Assembly (NCBI GenBank): GCA_002919265.1
Contig: PKEY01000004.1
Coordinates: 1-62,799 of the forward strand
Reading direction: 5' to 3'
Length of the DNA: 62,799 nt
Origin: Hyphomicrobiaceae bacterium
GTDB taxonomy: Bacteria > Pseudomonadota > Alphaproteobacteria > Rhizobiales > Hyphomicrobiaceae
Part shown: one piece after another, positions 1 through 7,636 of the stretch
Layout: each line of letters opens with the position of its first letter
Position numbering within the stretch: position 1 is the stretch's first letter
Translations under genes and position numbers: made by a program
The notes under the pieces: generated by a model
Seen by the model: only the letters and a program-made list of their open reading frames with translations
What the model was told of the DNA's origin: nothing
Databases searched by the model: none

Positions 1-654
1 ATCGCAGATCGAGTTCGCCTCCTCCTGGTCGTGGGTCACGAAGATCGTCGTCAGGCCAAGCCGCTGCTGCAGATCGCGCAGCTCGCGCCGCACTTGCAGA
101 CGTAGCTTCGCGTCGAGGTTCGACAGCGGCTCGTCGAGCAGAAGCACCTTGGGCCGGACGGCAAGCGTCCGCGCCAGCGCGACCCGCTGCTGCTGGCCGC
201 CGGAGAGTTGCGAGGGACGCCTGTCGGCGAGGTCGGTGAGCCCGACGAGCTCCAGGGCTTCGGCGACGCGCTTCTCGATCTCCTTGTGCGGAAGACGGCG
301 TTCCTCTAGGCCGAAGGCGACATTGCGCCAAACGGTCATGTGTGGCCACAGGGCGTAAGATTGGAAGACCATTCCGACGTCGCGCTTCCATGGCGGCAAT
401 CGCGAGATGTCCTCACCGCCGACGAGGACCCGGCCGTTGGCGGCCTGGTTGAAGCCCGCGATAAGGCGCAACAGGGTTGTCTTTCCGCAGCCCGATGGGC
501 CGAGAAACGCGAAGAACTCGCCGGGCGCGATATCAAGGTTCACGTTCTTCAGCACATGGTTGGAGCCATAGGAGACATCGACGTTCTCTATCCGAACGCC
601 GACCGGCGCGATTGCGGTGTCGTGGTTCCAGGTTGCCGGGTTCATCCGCTGCAT
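1..654 (-). CDS. ABC transporter ATP-binding protein (Fe3+/polyamine type), C-terminus beyond window
   Basis: This is the ATPase that powers the importer encoded by the next two genes. The 218 codons in the window contain a full nucleotide-binding core: Walker A GPSGCGKTT at about residues 52-60, signature LSGGQQQ from residue 150, Walker B with DEP at 174-176, and the switch histidine in THDQEEA near residue 208. The frame is still open at base 1, so the C-terminal regulatory (TOBE-like) part lies outside. I place the start at the ATG at 652-654, 20 bases after the permease stop; another ATG lies three codons further in. Orientation and spacing make it the last gene of the operon binding protein - permease - ATPase. 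The motifs match the PotA/FbpC/CysA-like group, which does not by itself define the substrate. Confidence 0.9.
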   Translation of the reverse strand, partial: MQRMNPATWNHDTAIAPVGVRIENVDVSYGSNHVLKNVNLDIAPGEFFAFLGPSGCGKTTLLRLIAGFNQAANGRVLVGGEDISRLPPWKRDVGMVFQSYALWPHMTVWRNVAFGLEERRLPHKEIEKRVAEALELVGLTDLADRRPSQLSGGQQQRVALARTLAVRPKVLLLDEPLSNLDAKLRLQVRRELRDLQQRLGLTTIFVTHDQEEANSICD

Positions 655-674
655 GTCCAAGTGCCAGTTTGCCG

Positions 675-2381
675 TCAGCGACCGCTCACCGCTCGTTGCC
701 CTCGCTCGATGATGATGTGAGAGAGAATGGTGCACAGGGCCACCAGGACCACGGCAATGACGCCAAGAGCTGCACCTGGTCCGCGACCCGCCGCCGACTG
801 CATGAAGACGTAAAGACCATAGGCGAGTGGCGCGTCCGCATCCGATTGCACCAGCATGAGCGTGGCCGATAATTCGACGGCAGCAGTCGCGAAGCTCGAA
901 ATGAACCCGGCGAGGATGCCACCCATCATCAATGGCACGACGATCCGGCGAACCGTCCGCCATTTCGTTGCGCCGAGGTTCTCTGCAGCTTCCTCCAGCG
1001 AATGGGAGATCTGCTGGAGAGCGGCATAGCAGGCTCGCAGCGCGTACGGCAGCCGTCGGATCGCCAGGGCAATGACGATCATGATCCACAGCGTTGCCAA
1101 GGGGCGACCGTCGGGGAGCTGAATGCCGTAGAAAGTGCGGAGATATCCGATACCGAGCACCACGCCGGGCACCGCCAGCGCGGCCGAAGCCGCCCAATCA
1201 AGCCATTCGCGCCCGAACAGTCGGGTCCGCAGCACGATGTAGGCGATCGCCACACCGAGAACGACGTCGATCAATCCGGCCAGCGAGGCGTAGATGAACG
1301 TGTTTTTCACGTAGATGAAGCTCTCGCCGAAGACGCGGCCGTAATGCGCCAGGGTGAATCCATCGGGAAGCGGGCTGAATGACCAGATGGTCGCAAAGGA
1401 AAGAAGGAGCAGCCCGATGTGCGGGGCGAGCACGAGGAGCAAGATCAGAATGACAACGGCGTAGGCGGCCACATTCCCCCAGGGGCCCATCTTGCGTTTG
1501 GCGAGCCCACCGCCTCCGCGCTGCACCGTCGCGTAGTCCCGCCCGCGCATGGCGGCCGCGGAGGCCCACATCGCAAGAATCGATACGATGATGAGGACCA
1601 CCGAAATCACATAGCCCATGGGGTCGGTGATGCCGATCGCGGTCACGCGCAGGTAGGCTTGCGGCGCCAGCATGTCCTTCACGTTGAGCAGCAGCGGCGT
1701 GGCGAGGTCATCGAAAACCTTGACGAAGACGAGAGACGCTCCCGCGAGGTAGCCAGGCAGCGCAAGCGGAAAAACGACACGGCGAAACAGTCGGAAGCCG
1801 GAGCATCCGAGGTTCTGCGCCGCCTCCTCCATGGACCGGTCGATATTGCGTAACGCAGCCGAGACGTTGACCAGGATGAATGGGAAGTAGTGGACAGCCT
1901 GGACGAAAATGACGCCGTTGAGCCCTTCCATGAAGGGGATCTTGAACCCGAACCAGTCGTCAAGGAGCAGATTGACGGTGCCGTTGCGCCCGAAAAGAAG
2001 CTGCATCGCAACCGCCCCAACAAACGGGGGCATGATGAGCGGGATGAAACCAAGCGTCTGAATGATGAGGGCGCCGCGGAACTCGAAGCGCGTTGTGAGC
2101 GTCGCCAGGGGAAGGGCAAAGAGCGACGCCAGCACAACGCTCATCGCCGACACGTAAATCGAATTCCAGAACGACCTGACGAAAAGGTCGGTGCGCACGA
2201 AATCGACGAAGTTGACGAGCGTAAACTCGCCTGTCCCCTTCTCTGTGAAGGCGACGTAGATAACCGTTGCGACGGGTATAATGAGGAAAAGAAGGAGGAT
2301 GACGGCGATTAGCGCCGCGGCCAGAAGCTGACCTGGCCCAACCGAAAGTAAGCCTTCCCGGCGAGGCAAAACCAACGCCAT
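675..2381 (-). CDS. ABC transporter permease, fused two-domain (FbpB/ThiP type)
   Basis: A 568-residue inner-membrane permease carrying two binding-protein-dependent transport domains in one chain, so it needs no second permease. Each half has several hydrophobic segments and an EAA loop that docks with the ATPase: SMEEAAQNLG near residue 183 and SLEEAAENLG near residue 460, each followed by a basic RR-VxxPL stretch. The first membrane segment is at about residues 17-42. Length and duplication fit the FbpB/SfuB/ThiP family of ferric iron, thiamine and phosphonate-type importers. It is preceded by the solute-binding protein gene and a perfect hairpin, and followed after 20 bases by the ATPase gene. 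Iron, phosphate ester or aminophosphonate uptake are all possible; the sequence does not separate them. Confidence 0.9.
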   Translation of the reverse strand: MALVLPRREGLLSVGPGQLLAAALIAVILLLFLIIPVATVIYVAFTEKGTGEFTLVNFVDFVRTDLFVRSFWNSIYVSAMSVVLASLFALPLATLTTRFEFRGALIIQTLGFIPLIMPPFVGAVAMQLLFGRNGTVNLLLDDWFGFKIPFMEGLNGVIFVQAVHYFPFILVNVSAALRNIDRSMEEAAQNLGCSGFRLFRRVVFPLALPGYLAGASLVFVKVFDDLATPLLLNVKDMLAPQAYLRVTAIGITDPMGYVISVVLIIVSILAMWASAAAMRGRDYATVQRGGGGLAKRKMGPWGNVAAYAVVILILLLVLAPHIGLLLLSFATIWSFSPLPDGFTLAHYGRVFGESFIYVKNTFIYASLAGLIDVVLGVAIAYIVLRTRLFGREWLDWAASAALAVPGVVLGIGYLRTFYGIQLPDGRPLATLWIMIVIALAIRRLPYALRACYAALQQISHSLEEAAENLGATKWRTVRRIVVPLMMGGILAGFISSFATAAVELSATLMLVQSDADAPLAYGLYVFMQSAAGRGPGAALGVIAVVLVALCTILSHIIIERGQRAVSGR

Positions 2382-2406
2382 CGTCGTATCCCTGCGGAAA
2401 TGATTT

Positions 2407-2439
2407 TCGAGGAGACTCCGCTCGTCGGAGTCTCCTCGA
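2407..2439 (-). promoter_or_regulatory. Perfect hairpin between binding-protein and permease genes
   Basis: The arms at 2407-2420 and 2426-2439 are exact reverse complements over 14 bases with a five-base loop. The hairpin begins 7 bases after the binding-protein stop and ends 25 bases before the permease start. No T-run follows it on the minus strand, so it does not look like an intrinsic terminator. Such structures after binding-protein genes often protect the upstream mRNA from 3' decay and so raise binding-protein level over permease; that role is inferred here. Confidence 0.6.
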
Positions 2440-2445
2440 TCTATA

Positions 2446-3771
2446 TCAGCGGGCGAGTTTCAAAGCCTGCTCGGCCTTCGCCTTCGCTTCGGCGTACCGC
2501 TCCTTGGCAAATGCGGCCCACTGTTGCTCGAGCTCCGCCTGGCGCGCGCCCTTCTGCTTGCCGCCAGTGAAGGCGCCAGCGATTTCCGGCGAGGACGCTT
2601 GCTCCTCGGTGATCGGCATCGCTGCGATGAGGTCACGTGCTTCCTTCACCAGGGCGCGGGCCTCAGCGTTGTCCTTTTGGGCAAGTGCTGCCTCGGCCTC
2701 GTGTACCGCTTTGGTCGCGCTCTTGAGGTCGTCAAGCTGGAACGTGATGAGCTGATCGAACAGCGCGTCGACAACCGCGGTCCGCTTCTCTGAGATGGTC
2801 ACGTCAAACTTGACCCGTGCGCCGAGCGAGGGGTCCTTGAAAGGGTTGGGGTAGTCGGCGGGTGCCTTCTCGTAGACGGCCGGGTTGATCGGAAGGCGGC
2901 GGATGCTCGGCTCCAGCAGGACCTCCTGGCCTTCCGGCGACAGTAGGAACTCGATGAAGGCTTCCGCGCCGGCCTTGTTCGGCGCGTTGGCGACGATAGC
3001 AACGTTGGCTGGCACAATCGTCGTCACCGTGGGGTAGACGAACTTGACGGGAAAGCCGGAAGCCTGCGCCGAGAAGGCGAAGAAGTCGATCACGATCCCG
3101 ACGCCCACCTCGCCGGAGTTGACGGCTTCGGGGACGCCGAACGAGCGCTCCGTAACATTTCGGAAATTGCCCGCCATTTCCTTGATGGTGCGCCAGCCCT
3201 GCTCCCAGCCCTCGCCCTGCAGGATGGTCTCGATGGTCAGATGCGTAGTGCCCGAGCGGGAAGGAGTCGCGATGGAGACGTGATCGTAATAGACCGGCTT
3301 GGCGAGATCGCTCCACTCCTTTGGCTCCGGCAGATTGTTAGCTTTGGCGTAGCGCTCATTCCACATGATGCCGTAGCCGGAGGCCGCGAAGCCGAAGTAG
3401 TAGCCGTCTGGATCGTTGATCGGAAAGGCGCCAATCTTCTCCGGAATGCCGGTCGCCTTGGGCTGGTATTTCTGCAGGAGACCCTTGCCCTTGAGCACCT
3501 CGAACGCATCCGGTGCGGAAGCCCAGAACAGGTCCGTCTGGTTGTTGTCTTTGGTCTCTTCGAGGTACTTCACGCCCGCGTTGGTATTGCGGTTCTGTAC
3601 GTCGAGCGTCACGCCTGGGTGGGCCTTCTCGAAGGCTTTCTTGATGGGATCGGTTACGTCCTTCGGAAAGGAGGTCGAAACCGTCACCTTTCCGGTCGGA
3701 GCCTGAGCGTGTGCGGGGCCGATGCCAAAGGCCAGGGCGAGTGCCGCGAGTATGGCAAGTGGGCGATTCAT
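2446..3771 (-). CDS. Periplasmic substrate-binding protein of ABC importer (extracellular solute-binding family 1 type)
   Basis: A 441-residue exported receptor. The first 22 or so residues form a signal peptide (hydrophobic core, AHA-QA cleavage site). The body has the iron/phosphoglycerate-type periplasmic fold pattern: TVSTSFP at the start of the mature chain, an NRNTNAG segment, and DLFWASAPDAFEVL, resembling AfuA/PgtC-like receptors. After about residue 330 comes a long charged, Ala- and Glu-rich helical region that is not part of the usual 320-350 residue receptor. A strong ribosome site (GGGAGGAAAG) sits directly before the ATG. It is the first gene of the operon, with a promoter expected in the 290 bases between it and tRNA-Glu. 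Its substrate is not determined. Confidence 0.9.
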   Translation of the reverse strand: MNRPLAILAALALAFGIGPAHAQAPTGKVTVSTSFPKDVTDPIKKAFEKAHPGVTLDVQNRNTNAGVKYLEETKDNNQTDLFWASAPDAFEVLKGKGLLQKYQPKATGIPEKIGAFPINDPDGYYFGFAASGYGIMWNERYAKANNLPEPKEWSDLAKPVYYDHVSIATPSRSGTTHLTIETILQGEGWEQGWRTIKEMAGNFRNVTERSFGVPEAVNSGEVGVGIVIDFFAFSAQASGFPVKFVYPTVTTIVPANVAIVANAPNKAGAEAFIEFLLSPEGQEVLLEPSIRRLPINPAVYEKAPADYPNPFKDPSLGARVKFDVTISEKRTAVVDALFDQLITFQLDDLKSATKAVHEAEAALAQKDNAEARALVKEARDLIAAMPITEEQASSPEIAGAFTGGKQKGARQAELEQQWAAFAKERYAEAKAKAEQALKLAR

Positions 3772-4062
3772 TCTTTCCTCCCAAGCTTATTCTGCAGGCA
3801 GATGTCCCTGTCGATTTATCGTTGGTCTGTCAGCCGGATGCAATGTTCTTCATGCGCCGCTAGAATCCAGCGCCGCTAGCTCTCTCTACTATCGGGCCCG
3901 CAAGCAAAGTTATTCGCGAAAGGGTGGATGCGCACAAAGATGGATCGAGCGGAGGTGAACAAGACGCGCAGGGGAAAACGAGGTGAGTACAGCGTACAAT
4001 TCCCGATGCTATTCTTGGCGCCAGGCGATCCAACGCCGCCGATTTGTGAGATGCATGGGAAG
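3772..4062. promoter_or_regulatory. Upstream region of the ABC importer, with a direct repeat
   Basis: This gap between the receptor start and the 3' end of tRNA-Glu contains no convincing gene. It must hold the importer promoter, reading leftward. A 10-base direct repeat, gcgccgctag, occurs at 3854-3863 and 3870-3879, a 16-base period, about 85-110 bases upstream of the start codon. It may be a regulator site, but no palindrome typical of a Fur/Irr box was recognised. Confidence 0.3.
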
Positions 4063-4138
4063 TGGCGCCCCGTAGGGGACTCGAACCCCTGTTACCAACG
4101 TGAGAGGCTGGCGTCCTAGGCCACTAGACGAACGGGGC
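4063..4138 (-). tRNA. tRNA-Glu (CTC)
   Basis: The minus strand folds as a 76-base cloverleaf. The acceptor stem GCCCCGT pairs with ACGGGGC, the T-arm carries GGTTCGAGTCC, and the seven-base anticodon loop is CTCTCAC with anticodon CTC (Glu). The discriminator is G and the CCA end is encoded (4063-4065). It is transcribed in the same direction as the ABC importer downstream. Confidence 0.95.
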
Positions 4139-4244
4139 AGCGTTCAGGGCGCAAGCTATAGGTGACTGGCGCCGCGTAATCAAGATCCTATTTGGCTCGT
4201 TTCCCTCGTCGGTTCAAGGCCGTGGGCACGTGCCATTGACGCGG

Positions 4245-4622
4245 CTACCGGCTTGGAGCCTCTGGCCGGAACGTGAGCCGGCTTACAACCCGGCCGGTGG
4301 TCAGATTGATGATGACAATCCCCATTTGGTCGTGGTGTTCGTACTGAACCGTCATGCGGTCGCCGGACACGGTCGTTTGGCGGATCGTCGCCCCCGATGG
4401 TAGGTCGATAGTCACGTTCTGGGCTTGTGGAACAGTGCCAATGCCACCAGCCGGCTGCATGGCGAGGTAGGCGATCCGCCCGATGACGACGGCGAAGCCA
4501 ACGAGAAGAAGAACCCCAAGAAAGACCACAACGAACTTGAGGATCCTGACCTGGCGGGCGTCGGCCTCGCTGACCTCGTGGCGGGCGTCGCCAACCGGCT
4601 GCGCCGGATCGAATGTCGCCAT
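4245..4622 (-). CDS. Small single-pass membrane protein, DUF6476-like
   Basis: A 125-residue protein with a hydrophilic N-terminus, one strong membrane segment at about residues 28-52, and a 70-residue C-terminal domain likely on the periplasmic side (containing LPSGATIRQT and a terminal VSRLTFRPE). The family, as I recall it, is restricted to alphaproteobacteria and of unknown function. The gene is divergent from the pseudouridine synthase, with 35 bases between the start codons, so the two promoters overlap. The same neighbourhood with rluA/rluD-type and rpoH genes is, to my knowledge, conserved in related orders. The family assignment is by pattern and context only. Confidence 0.65.
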   Translation of the reverse strand: MATFDPAQPVGDARHEVSEADARQVRILKFVVVFLGVLLLVGFAVVIGRIAYLAMQPAGGIGTVPQAQNVTIDLPSGATIRQTTVSGDRMTVQYEHHDQMGIVIINLTTGRVVSRLTFRPEAPSR

Positions 4623-4657
4623 GAACGTGTACCTCTGAAGGGAGCTCTACCGATCCA

Positions 4658-5692
4658 ATGTCCAGTGAGCCTGAGCGCCGACACCTCGAAGTGCCAGCCG
4701 AAGCGGAGGGCGAACGCATCGACCGCTTCCTGGCATCACAACTGGAGAACCTCAGCCGCTCACGCATCCAGGCCTTGATTAAAGCCGGCTACGTCCGGAA
4801 TCGGCGAGGGACCATAGAAGACCCGGGCCTTAGGGTCAAACCGGGGGATGCCTTTGTCGTCGATCTGCCACCGCCGGAGCCCGCCGAGCCGCAACCGGAG
4901 TCGATCCCGCTCAAAGTTGTTTGGGAGGATGACGACCTCATTGTGATCGACAAGCCGGCGGACCTCGTCGTTCACCCTGCCGCGGGTCACGCCTCCGGAA
5001 CTTTGGTCAATGCACTCATCGCGCACTGCGGGGAGAGCCTTTCTGGCATCGGAGGGGTTCAGCGCCCCGGCATCGTGCATCGCCTGGACAAGGGAACCAG
5101 CGGGCTGCTCGTGGTCGCCAAGAACGATTTCGCTCATCAGGCACTGGCGCAGCAGTTCGCGTCACATGGCGCAGATGGGCGGCTTGAGCGGGCCTATCTC
5201 GCCTTTGTGTGGGGGCAGCTCGATCGCCCACAGGGGATCATCGAGGCTCCCCTGGGCCGCAGCACCAAGGACCGGACCAAGATGGCGGTCGTACGGGAAG
5301 GATTCGGCCGACGGGCTGTTACGCATTACAAAGTTATAGAGACCTATCCCGAGGCCGAGGGCAGAGCCGTCGCCGTCAGCCAGGTGAAGGCGATCCTTGA
5401 GACAGGGCGAACCCATCAAATTCGCGTGCATTTCGCACACATCGGCCATCCACTCCTGGCGGACACAACTTACGGCTCGGGCTTTGCCGCCAGTGCGCGG
5501 AAACTTTCGCCCGAGGCTCAGGCAGCGCTGAAGGCCCTGGGGAGGCAAGCGCTGCACGCTACGCTACTGGGCTTTGAACATCCGCGCACTGGCAAGAAGT
5601 TGCGGTTCGAAAGTCCGCTACCGCCGGAACTCGCGGCGCTACGTGACGCATTAAGGGGAGCGACGGATCCCCGGGTGCTCAAACGTTCCTAG
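4658..5692 (+). CDS. RluA/RluD-family 23S rRNA pseudouridine synthase
   Basis: A 344-residue enzyme converting uridine to pseudouridine in ribosomal RNA. An S4 RNA-binding domain lies at about residues 18-75 (IDRFLASQL, RSRIQALIKAGYV). The catalytic domain follows, with the motif HRLDKGTSGL at 141-150, where Asp144 is the family nucleophile, and RTHQIRVHF further down. S4 plus this catalytic motif and the length match RluD, which modifies helix 69 of 23S rRNA, but RluC-type targets cannot be excluded. A GGGAG ribosome site lies 12 bases before the ATG. The gene precedes rpoH and is divergent from the small membrane protein gene. Confidence 0.9.
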   Translation: MSSEPERRHLEVPAEAEGERIDRFLASQLENLSRSRIQALIKAGYVRNRRGTIEDPGLRVKPGDAFVVDLPPPEPAEPQPESIPLKVVWEDDDLIVIDKPADLVVHPAAGHASGTLVNALIAHCGESLSGIGGVQRPGIVHRLDKGTSGLLVVAKNDFAHQALAQQFASHGADGRLERAYLAFVWGQLDRPQGIIEAPLGRSTKDRTKMAVVREGFGRRAVTHYKVIETYPEAEGRAVAVSQVKAILETGRTHQIRVHFAHIGHPLLADTTYGSGFAASARKLSPEAQAALKALGRQALHATLLGFEHPRTGKKLRFESPLPPELAALRDALRGATDPRVLKRS

Positions 5693-5961
5693 AATGAATG
5701 GGTAAGGATAGGTCTCGAAAAACAGTCCAACCTACCTACATAAGGATGGGGCAGTGGAACTCCAAATCGCATTTCCCGTTCCGACAGAGACGATCGCACA
5801 ACTGCGGCAGCACACGAAACCGTAACTTGTGTGCATCCTACGGGTGGGGCCATCATGCCTTGCTCCGGTCACGCTGCTGGGTGAGGTTGTTACTGTCGGA
5901 GGGAGCAACCGGGTTTCACCGCCAGTATGGTCTGATACTCGGCTGAATCGGCTGAACTGAG

Positions 5962-6900
5962 ATGGCAACGAAATCACTGCCGACAATCGCAGGCGGGTCC
6001 ATGGGCCTCGCACGGTACCTCGAGGAGATCCGGCGTTTCCCGATGCTGGAGCCCGAGGAGGAATACATGCTCGCCAAGCGCTGGCAGGAGCATGCCGATG
6101 CGGAAGCGGCCCAGAAGCTCGTAACCTCCCACCTGAGGCTCGTGGCGCGCATCGCCATGGGCTACAGAGGCTATGGTTTGCCGATCAGCGAAATCATCTC
6201 GGAAGGCAACGTCGGTCTGATGCAAGCGGTCAAGCGCTTCGATCCGGACCGAGGGTTCCGCCTGGCCACCTATGCCATGTGGTGGATCCGGGCCTCGATT
6301 CAGGAATACATCCTGCGCTCGTGGAGCCTTGTGAAGATGGGCACCACGGCGGCGCAAAAGAAGCTTTTCTTCAATCTTCGGCGCGCGAAGGGGCAGATTC
6401 AGGCCCTCGAGGAGGGTGACCTCCGGCCGGATCAGGTGAAGGTCATAGCCAAGCGGCTTGGCGTGCCGGAAGAGGACGTCATTTCGATGAACCGGCGGCT
6501 TGGCGGAGACGCTTCGCTCAATGCTCCGGTTCGTGCCGATCTCGACTCCGGGGAATGGCAGGATTGGCTGGTGGACGAGTCGCCTGACCAGGAGGAGGAG
6601 CTCGTCGAGCGTGACGAGATGGAACATCGCCGCGCGTATCTCGAGTCGGCGCTGAACACCCTCAACGAGCGCGAGCGGCGCATCTTCGAGGCGCGACGGC
6701 TCTCTGACGAGCCTGCAACGCTCGAGGATCTCTCTGCGGAATTTGGCGTCTCTCGCGAGCGGATCCGCCAGATTGAAGTGCGCGCCTTCGAGAAGGTTCA
6801 GAAGGCCGTGCAGCAGGCGGCCAGGGCCAAGGAGGGCGCGGCCGCCAGCGCGGCGAGCCCGGCGGGCGCCAGGGTTGCCGGAGCGGCTGGCGCCGCCTGA
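5962..6900 (+). CDS. rpoH: RNA polymerase sigma factor RpoH (sigma-32 type)
   Basis: A 312-residue group 3 sigma factor directing transcription of heat-shock genes. Region 2 is complete (HLRLVARIA, GLMQAVKRFDP, TYAMWWIRASIQEYI). The RpoH box QKKLFFNLR at 132-140 separates it from housekeeping and stationary-phase sigmas. Region 4 ends with a helix-turn-helix (EDLSAEFGVSRERIRQIE). The last 25 or so residues are an Ala/Gly-rich tail not found in typical RpoH proteins. The ribosome site is weak. The 269-base leader from 5693 contains no gene and must carry the promoter. htpX at 28164 is a family-typical RpoH target, although no clear RpoH promoter was recognised there. Confidence 0.95.
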   Translation: MATKSLPTIAGGSMGLARYLEEIRRFPMLEPEEEYMLAKRWQEHADAEAAQKLVTSHLRLVARIAMGYRGYGLPISEIISEGNVGLMQAVKRFDPDRGFRLATYAMWWIRASIQEYILRSWSLVKMGTTAAQKKLFFNLRRAKGQIQALEEGDLRPDQVKVIAKRLGVPEEDVISMNRRLGGDASLNAPVRADLDSGEWQDWLVDESPDQEEELVERDEMEHRRAYLESALNTLNERERRIFEARRLSDEPATLEDLSAEFGVSRERIRQIEVRAFEKVQKAVQQAARAKEGAAASAASPAGARVAGAAGAA

Positions 6901-7134
6901 TCATTTTGCTCTGCCCCCTCTTAGGGCAGGGTGCTCGATCAGTGGTCATACAATCCCAGAGCGAATCGAGATAAATTAGAAGCGGTGGGGAAGTTTGCTC
7001 CACCGTGCCCATCCACCATGTGCTGGATGGGCGAAAAGGTGCGCGTCAGGGCTCAAGGCATTTTCAGCTTGCAGCATCTGATTGTCAGGCCAGAAACCGT
7101 CGGCACCTTCCAATCAGGCCGGCGCGAGGCGGAG

Positions 7135-7204
7135 AGGGACAGGACCGCCGCTTGCAGCGCCCGCCATTACACTTTCTACCGCGTGAGATCGCGGTCCTGT
7201 CCCT
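7135..7204. repeat. 14-bp perfect inverted repeat with 42-base spacer
   Basis: Arms agggacaggaccgc (7135-7148) and gcggtcctgtccct (7191-7204) are exact reverse complements. The 42-base centre itself contains short complementary stretches. The size suits a structured RNA element or small RNA rather than a terminator, as no T-run follows on either side. Function unknown. Confidence 0.55.
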
Positions 7205-7571
7205 TACCACCGCAGCATCACATCATCGCATCCATTGGGGAGCCGGGCGTTTCGCGCGATGCGGGACGCGTGGGAGCCGTTTTCGGATGGCGACGGCGTT
7301 CGGCATTTGCCGGGCGGATGTTTGCGGAGCCTTGCAAACGATGGAGCAGCTCATGCCAAAGCGCATTTATCCGTGGTCGGTTTCCGGATCGGGGGGGCTG
7401 GGGCGTCGTCGCGAAGCGTTGATTGGTATGTTGCTCAACGACTTTTTGGGTCAGCGATTCAATGATTGGCGGTATGTGCTGCTCTGGCGACTGAAACCAT
7501 TGCATCCGCCAAGTATCACCTAATTCCGATCGGGCCGTGTGCGCATCCATTGCAATGCGGCCACAAGATAA

Positions 7572-7602
7572 GGAGGCCGGCCCTGGTGTTGGGCCGGCCT
7601 CC
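7572..7602 (-). terminator. Hairpin terminator after amiC
   Basis: Exact 12-base GC-rich arms, ggaggccggccc (7572-7583) and gggccggcctcc (7591-7602), enclose a seven-base loop 34 bases past the amiC stop. On the minus strand the stem is followed by TTATCTTG, a weak T-rich tail, so termination is likely but not of the strongest kind. Confidence 0.65.
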
Positions 7603-7636
7603 GCGCCGTCTTCCCCCCGCGGCGAAACTCTTCAAG

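Larger units (their letters stand above)
6901..7636. other. 736-base gene-poor region between rpoH and amiC
   Basis: No reading frame here looks like a real protein on either strand: the open frames are rich in Arg, Pro, Cys and Ser and have no recognisable domain. The stretch holds a 14-base inverted repeat (7135-7204) and the amiC terminator (7572-7602). A short CTGCCC/GGGCAG hairpin lies 10 or so bases after the rpoH stop but has no T-run. The two genes converge here, so read-through control or a small RNA gene are possible. Confidence 0.5.

Noticed and set aside
6931..7550. Open frames on both strands in the rpoH-amiC gap
   Set aside because: Overlapping frames on both strands with Arg/Pro/Cys-rich sequence and no ribosome sites; none is protein-like.
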